A stretch of DNA of 64,000 nt from Secundilactobacillus kimchicus JCM 15530 (GTDB lineage Bacteria > Bacillota > Bacilli > Lactobacillales > Lactobacillaceae), in NCBI RefSeq assembly GCF_001433995.1, contig NZ_AZCX01000007.1, forward strand, positions 1 to 64,000, written 5' to 3'. The notes under the pieces were generated by a model that was given only the letters and a program-made list of their open reading frames with translations, was not told where the DNA came from and did no database searches. Shown here piece after piece: positions 25,511 to 34,447 of the stretch. A program made the translations under genes and the position numbers. The stretch's first letter is position 1. Every line of letters starts with the position of its first letter.

Positions 25511-25548
25511 AAAAGGCAGCCACTAGGTGTCAAATCCTAGCGGCTGCC
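25511..25548 (-). terminator. Terminator of the aquaglyceroporin gene
   Basis: On the minus strand GGCAGCCGCTAGG pairs with CCTAGTGGCTGCC (one G-U) and is followed by TTTT. The G-U is an A-C mismatch on the other strand, so the minus direction is meant. Confidence 0.85.
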
Positions 25549-25556
25549 GTTCACGT

Positions 25557-26213
25557 TCAATCAGTCTTTTGTGATGAGTGATCAGTTTTGAGTAGGCGGT
25601 GAATGATGGCCGCACAAACTGAGCCAATTAGACCTGCTAATACGTAATCGCCTAATTGGAAGAGGGCTTTACCACCGACGTAAACGGCTGGTCCGATCGC
25701 CCGGGCTGGGTTCAGGGCTGGGCCTGTTAAGGAGTAGGCGGCAACACTCAACGCAACAATGACGAGGCCGTTAATCAGCGCTGCGCCGCTGGTTTCGGTC
25801 GGGTTAACTCGGAGGTAGACTAAAACCACGAAAAACGTGAGTAACCCTTCAACGAGTAAAATCATGGGGTCCGTTAGATTAGATGTTGTTTGGCCAATGT
25901 TACTCCCCGTTGTCCCAAGGTTAATGGCGGACAGATAAACGAATCCAGAAGCCAGGATAGCACCTAGAATTTGAGCTAGAACATGGCCAATCATTTCCGC
26001 CCATTTGAGTTGGTGGTTAATGGCCAGCGCAAGGCTGACGGCCGGGTTGAATTCACCCAGTGTTAACCCGTCGAACGCATAGTACGCAACGGCGTAAGTG
26101 CCACCAAAAGCAAGACCGATGGTGAGTGGGTCGGCGTTAGTCAGCGCCATCGTCGCCGTACCAGTGGCAACGACCATAAAAGTCCCTAAAAATTCTGCAA
26201 CGTAAGTTTTCAA
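25557..26213 (-). CDS. MIP-family channel (aquaporin / glycerol facilitator)
   Basis: A 218-residue channel with six helices and both MIP signatures: EFNPAVSLALAIN near residue 62-74 and ALNPARAIGPAVY near 175-187. It passes water, glycerol or similar small solutes. The short length and standard NPA/NPA with AIGPAVY favour an aquaporin-type member, but lactobacillus homologues also carry glycerol, lactic acid or dihydroxyacetone. The likely start is TTG nine bases after GGAGGAGG; a GTG six codons upstream overlaps that site. Confidence 0.88.
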   Translation of the reverse strand: MKTYVAEFLGTFMVVATGTATMALTNADPLTIGLAFGGTYAVAYYAFDGLTLGEFNPAVSLALAINHQLKWAEMIGHVLAQILGAILASGFVYLSAINLGTTGSNIGQTTSNLTDPMILLVEGLLTFFVVLVYLRVNPTETSGAALINGLVIVALSVAAYSLTGPALNPARAIGPAVYVGGKALFQLGDYVLAGLIGSVCAAIIHRLLKTDHSSQKTD

Positions 26214-26333
26214 AAAAAGTGCCTCCTCCACAGTATCTTGAGTCTATTGTACCAAAAGAACGCAGTCTGCTTGAAAATTCATGCAAAAAGTCGTAGACTC
26301 TGCTTTTAGCTTAAGGTATAAAGGAGCGATTGG

Positions 26334-26765
26334 ATGGCGGGATCAACATTTGTTTTTAAGGTACCAGTTTACATTGATTGGCTTGATTGGCGGAATCATC
26401 GGCATTTAACGACCGGCCGTCAATTAGATCTCGCCATTCAAGAGCTCTTATTGGCTCAAAGCCCGTGGACGGATGAATGGACCACGATGGTGCCGTATCA
26501 AGCGGCTGGCCAGCATCAGTTGGGGCATGCTCGACTGGTGAATGTGACGGCTAACCACCAGACACATCAGGCGATTTTGACAGTTATTTACTGGTTAGAT
26601 GATTCGGTCCCGGCAAGTGACGATTTTGTGGATGTTTTGCAAATTTTTTTAACAACGTTGCTTAACCGGTTTTGTCAACGGACGGTCTTTGGGGTTGCTC
26701 AGGCCCGCTTAACTGTTCGATTTGCTGGTCTCGTTAGTTTAGCAGGGCAACGAATTGTTATCTAG
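26334..26765 (+). CDS. Hypothetical protein
   Basis: A 143-residue protein I do not recognise. It has no signal peptide and no clear membrane helix, although residues 100-115 (FVDVLQIFLTTLLNRFC) are hydrophobic and helical. It is rich in Trp and His in the first half (YIDWLDWRNHRHLTTGRQ). AAAGGAG lies eight bases before the ATG, and codon use looks like the neighbours, so I take it as a real gene. It diverges from the channel gene. Confidence 0.65.
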   Translation: MAGSTFVFKVPVYIDWLDWRNHRHLTTGRQLDLAIQELLLAQSPWTDEWTTMVPYQAAGQHQLGHARLVNVTANHQTHQAILTVIYWLDDSVPASDDFVDVLQIFLTTLLNRFCQRTVFGVAQARLTVRFAGLVSLAGQRIVI

Positions 26766-26865
26766 ACTAAGGATTTTAAAAGATTTGAAATAATTGCAGA
26801 CCGCCGCCTGTTTTGAGTTTATAATAAGAGAGCTGATTTATAAAAAACTGGGAGAAGTGAATCGA

Positions 26866-27273
26866 ATGAGTCTGAACGAATTGAACAAACAGAACCTCAA
26901 CAGTCCAGAACAAGTGATGATGGCTTACCAATTACCGGATTTAGAAGGCATTGTTAAGATGCTCGGGTTCACCGAGAGCCAGCTAGATGAAGAGGTTGGC
27001 TATTTCGATGATCTGATGCCTGCTGAAAAATGGCCGGCGAAGTTTATCAGTGTCAGGACAATTCGGGAAGTGGTTGAAGACGAATACGACGATTTTCTGG
27101 AGCAGCTGGGCAGCGGTGCCTCAACTGAAACGAATCCCGATGTGTTATTGGGAAAGTTCCGCTCTCAGCTTCGGTTAACGTGGCGCAAGTTGTTGGTTGT
27201 GACCAATAATGGCAACGCGTACGTAGCAGAAAAGACAAAGGCGATGCCGGTATTTAAAGACGGTAAGCAATAA
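26866..27273 (+). CDS. Hypothetical acidic cytoplasmic protein
   Basis: A 135-residue, acidic, soluble-looking protein (LDEEVGYFDDLMPAEKW, VVEDEYDDFLEQL). No signal peptide, membrane helix or known motif is visible. The ATG follows GGGAGAAG; the frame is open 24 codons further upstream without a signal. A terminator follows, so it is a complete monocistronic unit. I cannot assign a family. Confidence 0.65.
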   Translation: MSLNELNKQNLNSPEQVMMAYQLPDLEGIVKMLGFTESQLDEEVGYFDDLMPAEKWPAKFISVRTIREVVEDEYDDFLEQLGSGASTETNPDVLLGKFRSQLRLTWRKLLVVTNNGNAYVAEKTKAMPVFKDGKQ

Positions 27274-27319
27274 GGGTGCGACGACAGCCCCGTCGTCAGC
27301 GGTCTTAAACAAATAAAAT

Positions 27320-27364
27320 AGCGGTCAACTTGATGATGAAATTTGTCAAGCTGATCGCTTTTTG
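27320..27364 (+). terminator. Terminator after the acidic hypothetical gene
   Basis: AGCGGTCAACTTGA pairs with TCAAGCTGATCGCT (one wobble, one mismatch), followed by five T residues. Confidence 0.8.
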
Positions 27365-27370
27365 TTTGCC

Positions 27371-27853
27371 CTAAATTGTTAGCGCCCGGTAACCCTTATT
27401 TTGCCAAATCTGGTTAAAAGTCTGTTGAGTGAGGGTCTCCTCACGTTCAGTCCAGCAGTCATTAACCGTTACGGTTGTCGCATCGTAGCCGGTGAGCACC
27501 AGTGCGTGGGTGTGAAACCCATCGAATTCGCCAACCCATACGACGACGGGATGACCCGCGTCAAGAACCGCTAGTAGGGTAGGCAGCCGGGTGCCAGTCA
27601 GGTCGGTTGCGTGGCCGGCGTAGCGCTGCACGAGGTCCAGGAGTGCCGGGGGATAGATGCTGTTGCCATCGTCGGTGAACGGATTGCCGACGAACCCCTT
27701 ATCACAATCAGTCGGGTCGTAGGGCATTTCTCGCGCTAAGGTGACCTTATCAGCGGGAATCCCTTGGGACTGCAACATCATCGTGACGGCAGTGATTTCA
27801 CATCCGGTCGGTAATTCGGGGCGTTGAGCAATGAGTGGGACGGTTAATTTCAC
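27371..27853 (-). CDS. C39-like cysteine peptidase
   Basis: A 160-residue single-domain protein of the C39-like (Peptidase_C39_2) type. The Cys is in ELPTGCEITAVTMML near residue 17, the His in FHTHALVLTGY near 120, and an Asp/Asn position in VNDCWT near 135. The start is GTG eight bases after GGAGG; the frame is open further upstream but has no start signal. There is no signal peptide, so it should be cytosolic or leaderlessly exported. It is not fused to an ABC exporter, so a bacteriocin leader peptidase role is unlikely. A homologous domain lies in the protein at 42,567-43,808. Confidence 0.78.
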   Translation of the reverse strand: MKLTVPLIAQRPELPTGCEITAVTMMLQSQGIPADKVTLAREMPYDPTDCDKGFVGNPFTDDGNSIYPPALLDLVQRYAGHATDLTGTRLPTLLAVLDAGHPVVVWVGEFDGFHTHALVLTGYDATTVTVNDCWTEREETLTQQTFNQIWQNKGYRALTI

Positions 27854-28035
27854 GGTAGTTCCTCCATCGGGTAATTGTTTGAATGTCGCAAAGTATAGCA
27901 CATTATTGTGGTTTGGTTAAATTTGGATAAACACTCATTTACGGGGATTTAATGAGGCTAAAGACGAAAAATAATTAAATAAATATTAGGAATTTGGTTA
28001 CCTATTCTCATTGTTGTGTTATTCTATAAACAATT

Positions 28036-28052
28036 CAATGTTGGAAACATTG
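28036..28052. promoter_or_regulatory. Perfect 17-bp palindrome upstream of the oppA-like gene
   Basis: CAATGTT-GGA-AACATTG lies 35 bases before the start codon, with A+T-rich promoter-like sequence just ahead. It is probably an operator, and no regulator is adjacent. Confidence 0.5.
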
Positions 28053-28086
28053 TTTGGGTTTGAATGGTGATTGGAGGAATCAGAGT

Positions 28087-29709
28087 ATGTGGTTAAGTAA
28101 AAAAGGGCTGACGACCATTGGTGTTGCAAGCTTATCATTGCTATTGGCAGCTTGTTCTAGCGGTGGCTCACAGAGTAAAAAAGCCGTCACGATGTCCACA
28201 GATGCCCAGCTAGCATCGATGGACCCATCTAAGACAACGGCATTGGGCAGCTTTGACATGTTGAATAACACCAATGAGGGGCTGTATCGATTAGGTAAAG
28301 ACAGCAAGCCAGAAGTCGGGCTCGCAACTAAAATGACGCAGTCTAAAAATGGCAAGCACTTTGTGATCGACATTCGTCCCAATACGAAGTGGAGCAACGG
28401 CGATACCGTCACGGCTAAGGATTTTGTGTACGGGTGGCAGTGAACCGTTAACCCTAAGACCGCCTCACAGTATTCCTACCTGTATAGCGGCATTAAAAAC
28501 GCGGACGCCATTATGAACAGTAAAAAATCACCGGCCACGTTGGGCATCAAAGCCACGGGAAAGTATGAATTAACCGTGGACTTGGACCAACGCATCCCAT
28601 ACTTTAAGTTGTTACTTGGGTTCCCAGTATTCTTCCCACAAAACCAAAAAGCGGTTGAAAAATACGGGAGTGGTTACGGTACCCGGAGCAGTCGAATGGT
28701 CTATAATGGCCCGTTCAAGTTAGCGAAATGGAATGGGACGGGGAATACTTGGCAGCTTGAGAGAAATAATCAATACTGGGACAAGAAGGCCGTTAAACTT
28801 GATACCGTCAAGTACCAAGTGGTTCAGGATAACCAAACGGGCCTGAATCAGTACAACCAAAAGAAACTGATTGGGACGGCGTTATCTGGTAACCAAGCTA
28901 AAAACTTAAAGAACAACAAGGACATGGTCGTTCGGCCACAGTCGAGTTCTTATTATCTAGCGATGAACCAAAAGTTAACCCTCTTCAAGAACAAGAAGAT
29001 TCGCCAAGCAATCTCGATGGCCATTGACCGTGATCAAATTGTTAAAAACGTTCTGGGTGATGGTTCGATGAACAACGGCAGCTTTGTCTCCAAGGGGTTA
29101 GCTACGAATCCTAAGACCGGTAAGGACTTTACGGCTGACGCTAAGACGCCAGAATCAATGACGTACAACCTCAAAAAAGCCCAAGCACTCTGGAAACAAG
29201 GGCTGCGAGAAACAGGCGTTAAGAATCCAAGCTTTACGTTATTATCTTCCGATAGTCCGGCCGGTAAACAGGTGACGGAGTTCTTACAAGGCAAGCTGGA
29301 GAAAAACTTGCCAGGGCTAAAAGTGACGACCCAAAACGTGCCACTCCGAACGCTGCTATCTAAGCAAGGCGATCACGATTATCAGGTAACGTTAGCTAGT
29401 TGGTTCGCAGACTTTGCGGATCCTATTACGTTCTTAAACATTTTGACGACTAAGAATCCAAGTAACAACCCACAGTGGTCAAATGCTAAGTACGATAAGC
29501 TGATTCAAGCCTCATCTACGACGGATGCGAATAACGCTGAAAAGCGGTGGGATGACATGGTGAAAGCTCAAAACATCTTGTTGGAAGATCAAGGGGTGAC
29601 GCCACTTTATCAATCAGCCGCCCCATGGTTGATGAACCGCAGCTTAAAGGATTTGGTTTACAATTCAGCAGGTGCTAACTATAACTGGAAAACGGCCTAT
29701 ATGAAGTAG
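28087..29709 (+). pseudogene. oppA: Oligopeptide-binding lipoprotein gene broken by one in-frame TGA
   Basis: Without the stop this is a 540-residue OppA/MppA-type peptide-binding lipoprotein: signal with lipobox LLLAAC (Cys23), then VTMSTDAQLASMDPSKTT, an AKDFVYGWQ segment and the family motif IRQAISMAIDRDQIV. Codon 119 (28,441-28,443) is TGA where homologues have Arg in the GWQRTVNP motif, so one C-to-T change of CGA explains it. The frame before and after is the same and the rest is undamaged. No opp permease or ATPase gene is adjacent, so it is an orphan receptor. A base-calling error remains possible. Confidence 0.88.
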
Positions 29710-29731
29710 TGCGTTTTCGCGATCTAGTCAT

Positions 29732-29774
29732 TAAAAACGGGAGATCACCGTCATCGGTGGTCTCCCGTTTTTAA
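29732..29774. terminator. Bidirectional terminator after the oppA-like pseudogene
   Basis: A perfect stem AAAAACGGGAGATCACCG / CGGTGGTCTCCCGTTTTT (one wobble) with a TCAT loop. It serves both convergent genes. Confidence 0.9.
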
Positions 29775-29786
29775 TTGATAGTAGCA

Positions 29787-30734
29787 CTACAGTTCAGCGT
29801 GCCAGAGGTACCAAGCAAGCATTTGTTGGACCCGGCGGTTAGTATTGTGTAACTGGAAGTGCGAGGCATCTAGCCCGTGAAGTTCCTTGGCCGTATAGCG
29901 CTTTGCCCGGTGGCCGGTTAAGGCGCGTAACGACCGCGCTGAAACGGTGGTGACGCAGGTATCGGAGTTGCTACCGTCGCCAATGTTACCATAGATGTTC
30001 AGGACTTGCGCAGTCGCTGGAAACTGGTTGCGAGCCGTCCAAAGCGCCCGGTACTCTGGGTGGACCATGGCGGGTCGACCATTCCGCAATAGGCGGTTGG
30101 TGTTGGGCTTATCATCCACTAACTTCAATAGTTTGTTGGATAAAACGAGCAGGCGTTTGGCTCTTAAATGCATGATGCCGTTAAACGGTCCAGCAATGGT
30201 GACCAGCTTGTTGAGTGTCGGCTGATCGCTAGTATGACTGAGTCGCTCGGCATAGTAAACTGCGGCGTAAGCCCCCATGGAATGGCTGACCATGTTGTAC
30301 TTGGTCACCCCGTATTTTGCTTTTAATACGGCCAAGACATCGTGCAGCCATTCTGCATCTTGAACTTCCCCCGCGAGGTTATTTTCGAAACGCAACAGGA
30401 TAACCGGATTCTTTTTATGGGTAAGATGCCCCTTAATCGCGATATGGCCGTTGGCTTTAACCGAGACGAGTAGTCCCCATGTGGCGATGCCCGCACGGAC
30501 CGAAGGCTTAACCATCGGTGTCTCAGACAAATACCGTCCGCCAAGGCCGTGAACAAAGAGCGTCGGGACCTGTTTTAACTTTGTCGTGTGAACGGCCCGG
30601 TTGGTCGCTAAGTCAGCTTGGGAGGCGTGACTTGTGACGGGGCGGTTCAACGTTTGATTATGAGCGGTTTGAAGGCCAAAACCAATAAGTGCGATGGCGA
30701 TGACCAAGCCAAACCGGAAAATAATTTTTTTCAT
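29787..30734 (-). CDS. DUF915-type cell-surface alpha/beta hydrolase
   Basis: A 315-residue protein with an N-terminal signal or anchor (about residues 5-22, IFRFGLVIAIALIGFGL). The hydrolase domain begins VPTLFVHGLGG, and the nucleophile elbow is SHSMGA (Ser near 152). An acid lies near DGSNSDTCV, and the His is probably in KELHGLDASHFQLH near the end. It matches the DUF915 family of lactic acid bacteria, which are exported lipase/esterase-like enzymes with unknown substrates. AAGGAG precedes the ATG. It is monocistronic. The 150 bases before ackA hold no further gene. Confidence 0.85.
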   Translation of the reverse strand: MKKIIFRFGLVIAIALIGFGLQTAHNQTLNRPVTSHASQADLATNRAVHTTKLKQVPTLFVHGLGGRYLSETPMVKPSVRAGIATWGLLVSVKANGHIAIKGHLTHKKNPVILLRFENNLAGEVQDAEWLHDVLAVLKAKYGVTKYNMVSHSMGAYAAVYYAERLSHTSDQPTLNKLVTIAGPFNGIMHLRAKRLLVLSNKLLKLVDDKPNTNRLLRNGRPAMVHPEYRALWTARNQFPATAQVLNIYGNIGDGSNSDTCVTTVSARSLRALTGHRAKRYTAKELHGLDASHFQLHNTNRRVQQMLAWYLWHAEL

Positions 30735-30884
30735 ATCCGACTCCTTGCCATTTTGTTACAATCTTTGAGTATGACAAGTTAACTGGCAAATTTCAAGTGA
30801 ACATTGTGAACTTTGTCAGTGACGGTCGTGAAAATAGTGATGTGACAAGTGTTACACCCATTCTTAAAGTTCAGTAAAACCCGG

Positions 30885-32072
30885 TCACTTTGTTAATCGC
30901 GCCACGTCTCGCGCGATCATGAGTTCTTCATTGGTTGGGACAACCCAGACGTCCACTGGCGCTCCAGTTTGGCTAATTTCTTGTTCCACCCCGCGCACGT
31001 TATTTTTGTCAGGATCTAATTTGACACCAAAATAAGTGAGTTGATCCGCAATCTTTTGGCGCATCGCAATCCCGTTTTCACCAGAGCCCGCAGTGAAGAC
31101 TAATGCGTCCAGACCGCCCATTTCAGCAACGTAACTGCCAATATAGCGGATCACGCGGTTAGCAAACATGTCTAGCGCGAGCTTTGAAAGGGGGCGACTA
31201 TTTTGGGTATCCTCTAGGTCACGTTGGTCTGGTGACAGCTCAGAGATTCCAAGCAAGCCGGACTTTTCGTTTAAAATATCAATCATTTCCTGGCTTGTAA
31301 TGCCCAATTTTTCCGTTAAAAAGGCGACTAGCGATGCATCAACATCACCAGAGCGGGTCCCCATCATCACGCCAGCCAGCGGGGTGAAGCCCATTGATGT
31401 GTCGATGACTTGACCGTGATCGAAGGCGGTGATTGACGACCCAGAACCAAGATGGAGGGTAATCAATTTTAAGTCAGCAAGGTCTCGGTTCAAAAGCTCC
31501 GCTAACCGATGAGCAACGTACCGGTGGCTAGTCCCGTGGGCCCCGTATTTGCGGGCGCCAAATTCTTCGTAGTACTTGTAAGGAATTGGGTATAAATAGT
31601 TCATTTTGGGCATATCAGCATACAATGACGTGTCAAAAACAGCGACCTGTTGGGCATTGGGTAGGAGTTTTTCAAAAATTTCGATGTAGGTTGCTTGAAT
31701 CGGATTGTGAAGTGGCGCGTACTGGGTTAATGCCCGAATTTGATCGAGGACCGTCGCGTCAATGAGCATCGAGTCCTTAAAGGTTTCGCCGCCCCCTACG
31801 ACCCGGTGACCAATCCCGGTAATTTCGTGAAGATGGTGCACGATACCAGCGTCTTTTAGATAGGACAGGACAAGGGCGGCAGCCAGATCATAAGTGATGT
31901 TGTCCTGAACATCCTTATACTTGTCGTGACCGGGGCGCTTCACGGTAAAAACTGATTCTGGCAGATTCAACCGATCCACCAAGCCGCTGGCGATAACGGT
32001 TTCTTCCGGCATGGAAAAGAGCTTCCATTTTAACGTTGAACTTCCTGCATTAATGGCTAGTGTTTTTGTCAT
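30885..32072 (-). CDS. ackA: Acetate kinase
   Basis: A 395-residue kinase interconverting acetyl phosphate plus ADP with acetate plus ATP, the ATP-yielding step of heterolactic and phosphoketolase metabolism. N-terminal LAINAGSSTLKWKLF carries the phosphate-binding Asn/Ser. GIGHRVVGGG, GAHGTSHRYVA and the FTAGSGENG motif complete the acetokinase signatures. The ATG follows GGTGGGGG; the upstream frame adds 20 residues with no ribosome site. A perfect cre site lies about 46 bases upstream, so CcpA control is likely. It links to arabinose catabolism, whose end product xylulose-5-phosphate yields acetyl phosphate. Confidence 0.96.
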   Translation of the reverse strand: MTKTLAINAGSSTLKWKLFSMPEETVIASGLVDRLNLPESVFTVKRPGHDKYKDVQDNITYDLAAALVLSYLKDAGIVHHLHEITGIGHRVVGGGETFKDSMLIDATVLDQIRALTQYAPLHNPIQATYIEIFEKLLPNAQQVAVFDTSLYADMPKMNYLYPIPYKYYEEFGARKYGAHGTSHRYVAHRLAELLNRDLADLKLITLHLGSGSSITAFDHGQVIDTSMGFTPLAGVMMGTRSGDVDASLVAFLTEKLGITSQEMIDILNEKSGLLGISELSPDQRDLEDTQNSRPLSKLALDMFANRVIRYIGSYVAEMGGLDALVFTAGSGENGIAMRQKIADQLTYFGVKLDPDKNNVRGVEQEISQTGAPVDVWVVPTNEELMIARDVARLTK

Positions 32073-32117
32073 AAAATCCCCCACCTTAAATTCGTATAAG
32101 TCCAGTCTACCTAATAA

Positions 32118-32132
32118 TGTATCCGCTTTCAA
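32118..32132 (-). promoter_or_regulatory. cre (CcpA) site upstream of ackA
   Basis: On the minus strand TTGAAAGCGGATACA matches every fixed position of WTGNAANCGNWNNCW. In B. subtilis CcpA activates ackA from an upstream cre. It is almost identical to the cre near galM. Confidence 0.75.
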
Positions 32133-32196
32133 TCAATAAGTGAAAAAGGCAGTCTTTGACACGGTGGACCAGTTGAAAAATTGATAACGAACCAAA

Positions 32197-32237
32197 TAGC
32201 GCCTTATCCCATGGGCACACACCGGGATAAGGCGCTA
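32197..32237 (-). terminator. Terminator of the histidine-phosphatase gene
   Basis: A perfect 14-bp stem TAGCGCCTTATCCC / GGGATAAGGCGCTA with a 13-base loop. The T-run on the minus strand is short. Confidence 0.7.
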
Positions 32238-32291
32238 GATTAAGATCAACTAGGGTTGGTCACGCGATCCAAGTTGATCGCCGTTCACAGA

Positions 32292-32933
32292 TTACTGGTT
32301 ATATGACTCGAAGGCCACTTGGTCTTCGTACACTGTCAATTGGCTAATTCCGCCATTTTTGGGGTAGTTGTCAGTTGTATCAACGCCGAGGTAGTCGGCC
32401 ATCGTTCGGATGAGCGTGCCGTGAGACACGAGCAGAATGTTTTCGTTGAATTCGCAGTGGTCCCGGAGTTCTTGAAAGCCAGCTTTCATCCGGTTAATAA
32501 CGGCATCATAGCTCTCGGCTTCATCTGAGGGATCCGCCTTTTTCATCGCGTTGCGGGCTTCTTCCATGCCCCCGATTTCGAGCAGGTCGGCTTGGGTGCT
32601 TTTGCCATAAGGCGCGGCGATTCCGTGCCAAATATCAGTCGAATTTAGACCTTCAAAGAAGCCGAAGTTAACCTCCCGAAAGCTTTTCAATTCGCCGTTC
32701 TCCTTGAGTGCACCGGGTGTGTGGTTAACGATAATGTCACGCGTTGTCATGGCCCGGCCAAGATCGGATGAGAATGCCCGGTCGAACGCGATGTCTTTGA
32801 GCCGTTCAGCGGCTTCTTGAGATTGAGTGATGCCGTCGTCAGAAAGGTCTGAGTCAATCCAACCTTGCATGCGATCATAGGCATTTAAAAAAGTGGCGCC
32901 GTGGCGCACGAGATAAACGGTAAATGAATTCAT
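32292..32933 (-). CDS. Histidine-phosphatase superfamily protein (phosphoglycerate-mutase-like)
   Basis: A 213-residue protein with the catalytic LVRHGAT (His11), the second-half His in LLVSHGTLIRT (about 172), Arg in FSSDLGRAMTTRD and Glu in FREVNFGFFEG. These are the residues of the branch-1 histidine phosphatases, which include cofactor-dependent mutases and many small-molecule phosphatases. It is shorter than glycolytic GpmA, so a phosphatase is more likely. The ATG follows GGAGG at eight bases; a TTG five codons upstream lies on that site. Substrate unknown. Confidence 0.88.
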   Translation of the reverse strand: MNSFTVYLVRHGATFLNAYDRMQGWIDSDLSDDGITQSQEAAERLKDIAFDRAFSSDLGRAMTTRDIIVNHTPGALKENGELKSFREVNFGFFEGLNSTDIWHGIAAPYGKSTQADLLEIGGMEEARNAMKKADPSDEAESYDAVINRMKAGFQELRDHCEFNENILLVSHGTLIRTMADYLGVDTTDNYPKNGGISQLTVYEDQVAFESYNQ

Positions 32934-33048
32934 GTGTGTTGCCTCCAACTGAAATCAATAATTACCACCATTCTGCTTGATTATTCGAATAAAATCAAAC
33001 AAAAAAGTTAAAAGTCGCTTATACTAGTCCTAAAAGTGGGGTGGTTAA

Positions 33049-33834
33049 ATGAAGTTAAACGTTGCAATCGCACAAATGGACGTGGTTTTCGGCGACCCAG
33101 ATGCTAACTTTTCGAAACTTGAAGATTTCGTTAAACAGGCGGCCGAGCAGTCAGCCGATATTGTGATTTTTCCGGAAATGTGGAATACGGGATATGACCT
33201 GACGCACTTGACGACTATTGCTGATGAGGCTGGTCAACAGACTAAAAGCCGGTTAGCTGAACTGGCCAAGCAGTATCAATTAACCATTCATGGCGGTTCG
33301 GTAGCGACAAACCGGGCGGGGAAGTTTTACAACACCACGTACGTTTTTGGCCCCAGCGGTCAGTTGTTGGCGGACTACGATAAAGTTCACTTATTCGGGT
33401 TGATGAATGAAGACGCCTATTTGACGCCTGGCGATCATGGCGATCAATTTGAGGTGGCAGGCGTTCAAGCAGCGAGTGTCATTTGCTATGACGTCCGCTT
33501 CCCAGAATGGCTCCGAACGCTGAGCTTGCATGATAGTCGACTCTTAATTGTGCCATCAGAATGGCCGACGCCGCGCTTAACGCAGTGGCATCGGTTATTA
33601 GCAGCCCGAGCTATTGAAAACCAGAGCTTTGTAGTTGGGGTCAACCGGGTGGGCACTGATCCAGATAATGCGTTTGGCGGTCAGTCGGTGGTTTATAACC
33701 CGTTCGGGGATGAATTGATTCGGTTAGATGACCAAGAACAGTTGGCAACTGTGGTGATCGATATTGCAGAGACAACGGCTGCTCGAGGTTTCATGCCGGT
33801 CTTTTCAGATCGCCGCCCCGACCTGTACGAGTAG
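33049..33834 (+). CDS. Carbon-nitrogen hydrolase (nitrilase superfamily)
   Basis: A 261-residue enzyme with the complete Glu-Lys-Cys triad: Glu in IVIFPEMWNTGYD (near 43), Lys in LLADYDKVHLFG (near 110) and Cys in ASVICYDVRFPEW (near 145). FPEMWNTGY with YDVRFPEW resembles the YafV/MtnU omega-amidase branch, which cleaves alpha-ketoglutaramate-like amides in methionine salvage. The branch assignment is tentative. It starts with a GTGGTTAA-preceded ATG and lies just upstream of luxS, which has its own promoter. Confidence 0.88.
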   Translation: MKLNVAIAQMDVVFGDPDANFSKLEDFVKQAAEQSADIVIFPEMWNTGYDLTHLTTIADEAGQQTKSRLAELAKQYQLTIHGGSVATNRAGKFYNTTYVFGPSGQLLADYDKVHLFGLMNEDAYLTPGDHGDQFEVAGVQAASVICYDVRFPEWLRTLSLHDSRLLIVPSEWPTPRLTQWHRLLAARAIENQSFVVGVNRVGTDPDNAFGGQSVVYNPFGDELIRLDDQEQLATVVIDIAETTAARGFMPVFSDRRPDLYE

Positions 33835-33843
33835 GGGACTAAA

Positions 33844-33872
33844 TTGACAGTTGTTTAAAAGTTCACTACAAT
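33844..33872 (+). promoter_or_regulatory. luxS promoter
   Basis: TTGACA and TACAAT with 17-base spacing, 36 bases ahead of the luxS start. It is a near-consensus sigma-A promoter. Confidence 0.8.
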
Positions 33873-33908
33873 GAGCCTGTTTAAGTCATATCTGGGAGGA
33901 AATTAAGC

Positions 33909-34385
33909 ATGGCAAAAGTTGAGAGTTTTGAATTAGATCATACCAAGGTTAAGGCCCCTTACGTTCGGTTAATTACGGTGGAAAAAGGCCCAAATGGTGA
34001 CGCCATTTCGAACTTCGATTTACGGTTAGTGCAACCAAACGAAAATGCCATTCCAACGGCGGGATTACACACAATTGAACACTTGTTGGCTGGATTGTTA
34101 CGTGATCGGATGGATGGCATCATCGACTGCTCACCATTTGGTTGCCGGACCGGGTTCCACTTGATTGCTTGGGGTGAACCTTCCACGACTGAAGTGGCAA
34201 AAGCACTCAAGGGATCATTGGAACAAATCGCAAACGATATCAAGTGGGAAGACGTGCCCGGCACTGATATCTACAGTTGCGGGAACTATCGCGATCACTC
34301 ACTGTTTTCAGCTAAAGAGTGGTCGAAAAAGATTTTAAGCGAAGGCATCAGTGACCAGCCGTTCGAACGCCACGTGGTGGACTAA
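33909..34385 (+). CDS. luxS: S-ribosylhomocysteine lyase
   Basis: A 158-residue LuxS, which splits S-ribosylhomocysteine into homocysteine and the AI-2 precursor DPD. The Fe-binding motif HTIEH (His54, Glu57, His58) and the third ligand Cys in [12 protein letters not shown] are present, as is the catalytic Cys in [11 protein letters not shown]. Length and spacing are normal. GGGAGG precedes the ATG. It recycles homocysteine in the same pathway that metY feeds. A terminator shared with phoU follows. Confidence 0.97.
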   Translation: MAKVESFELDHTKVKAPYVRLITVEKGPNGDAISNFDLRLVQPNENAIPTAGLHTIEHLLAGLLRDRMDGIIDCSPFGCRTGFHLIAWGEPSTTEVAKALKGSLEQIANDIKWEDVPGTDIYSCGNYRDHSLFSAKEWSKKILSEGISDQPFERHVVD

Positions 34386-34405
34386 GCATTCAAGGTTAAT
34401 AGATC

Positions 34406-34442
34406 AAAAGGAGTCCCGATGTTGTTTATCGGGGCTCCTTTT
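34406..34442. terminator. Bidirectional terminator between luxS and phoU
   Basis: AAAAGGAG-T-CCCGAT pairs with ATCGGG-G-CTCCTTTT around GTTGTTT; T-runs form on both strands. Confidence 0.9.
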
Positions 34443-34447
34443 AATTT

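Noticed and set aside
28036-28052. A CodY box before oppA
   Set aside because: The palindrome agrees with AATTTTCWGAAAATT at too few positions.
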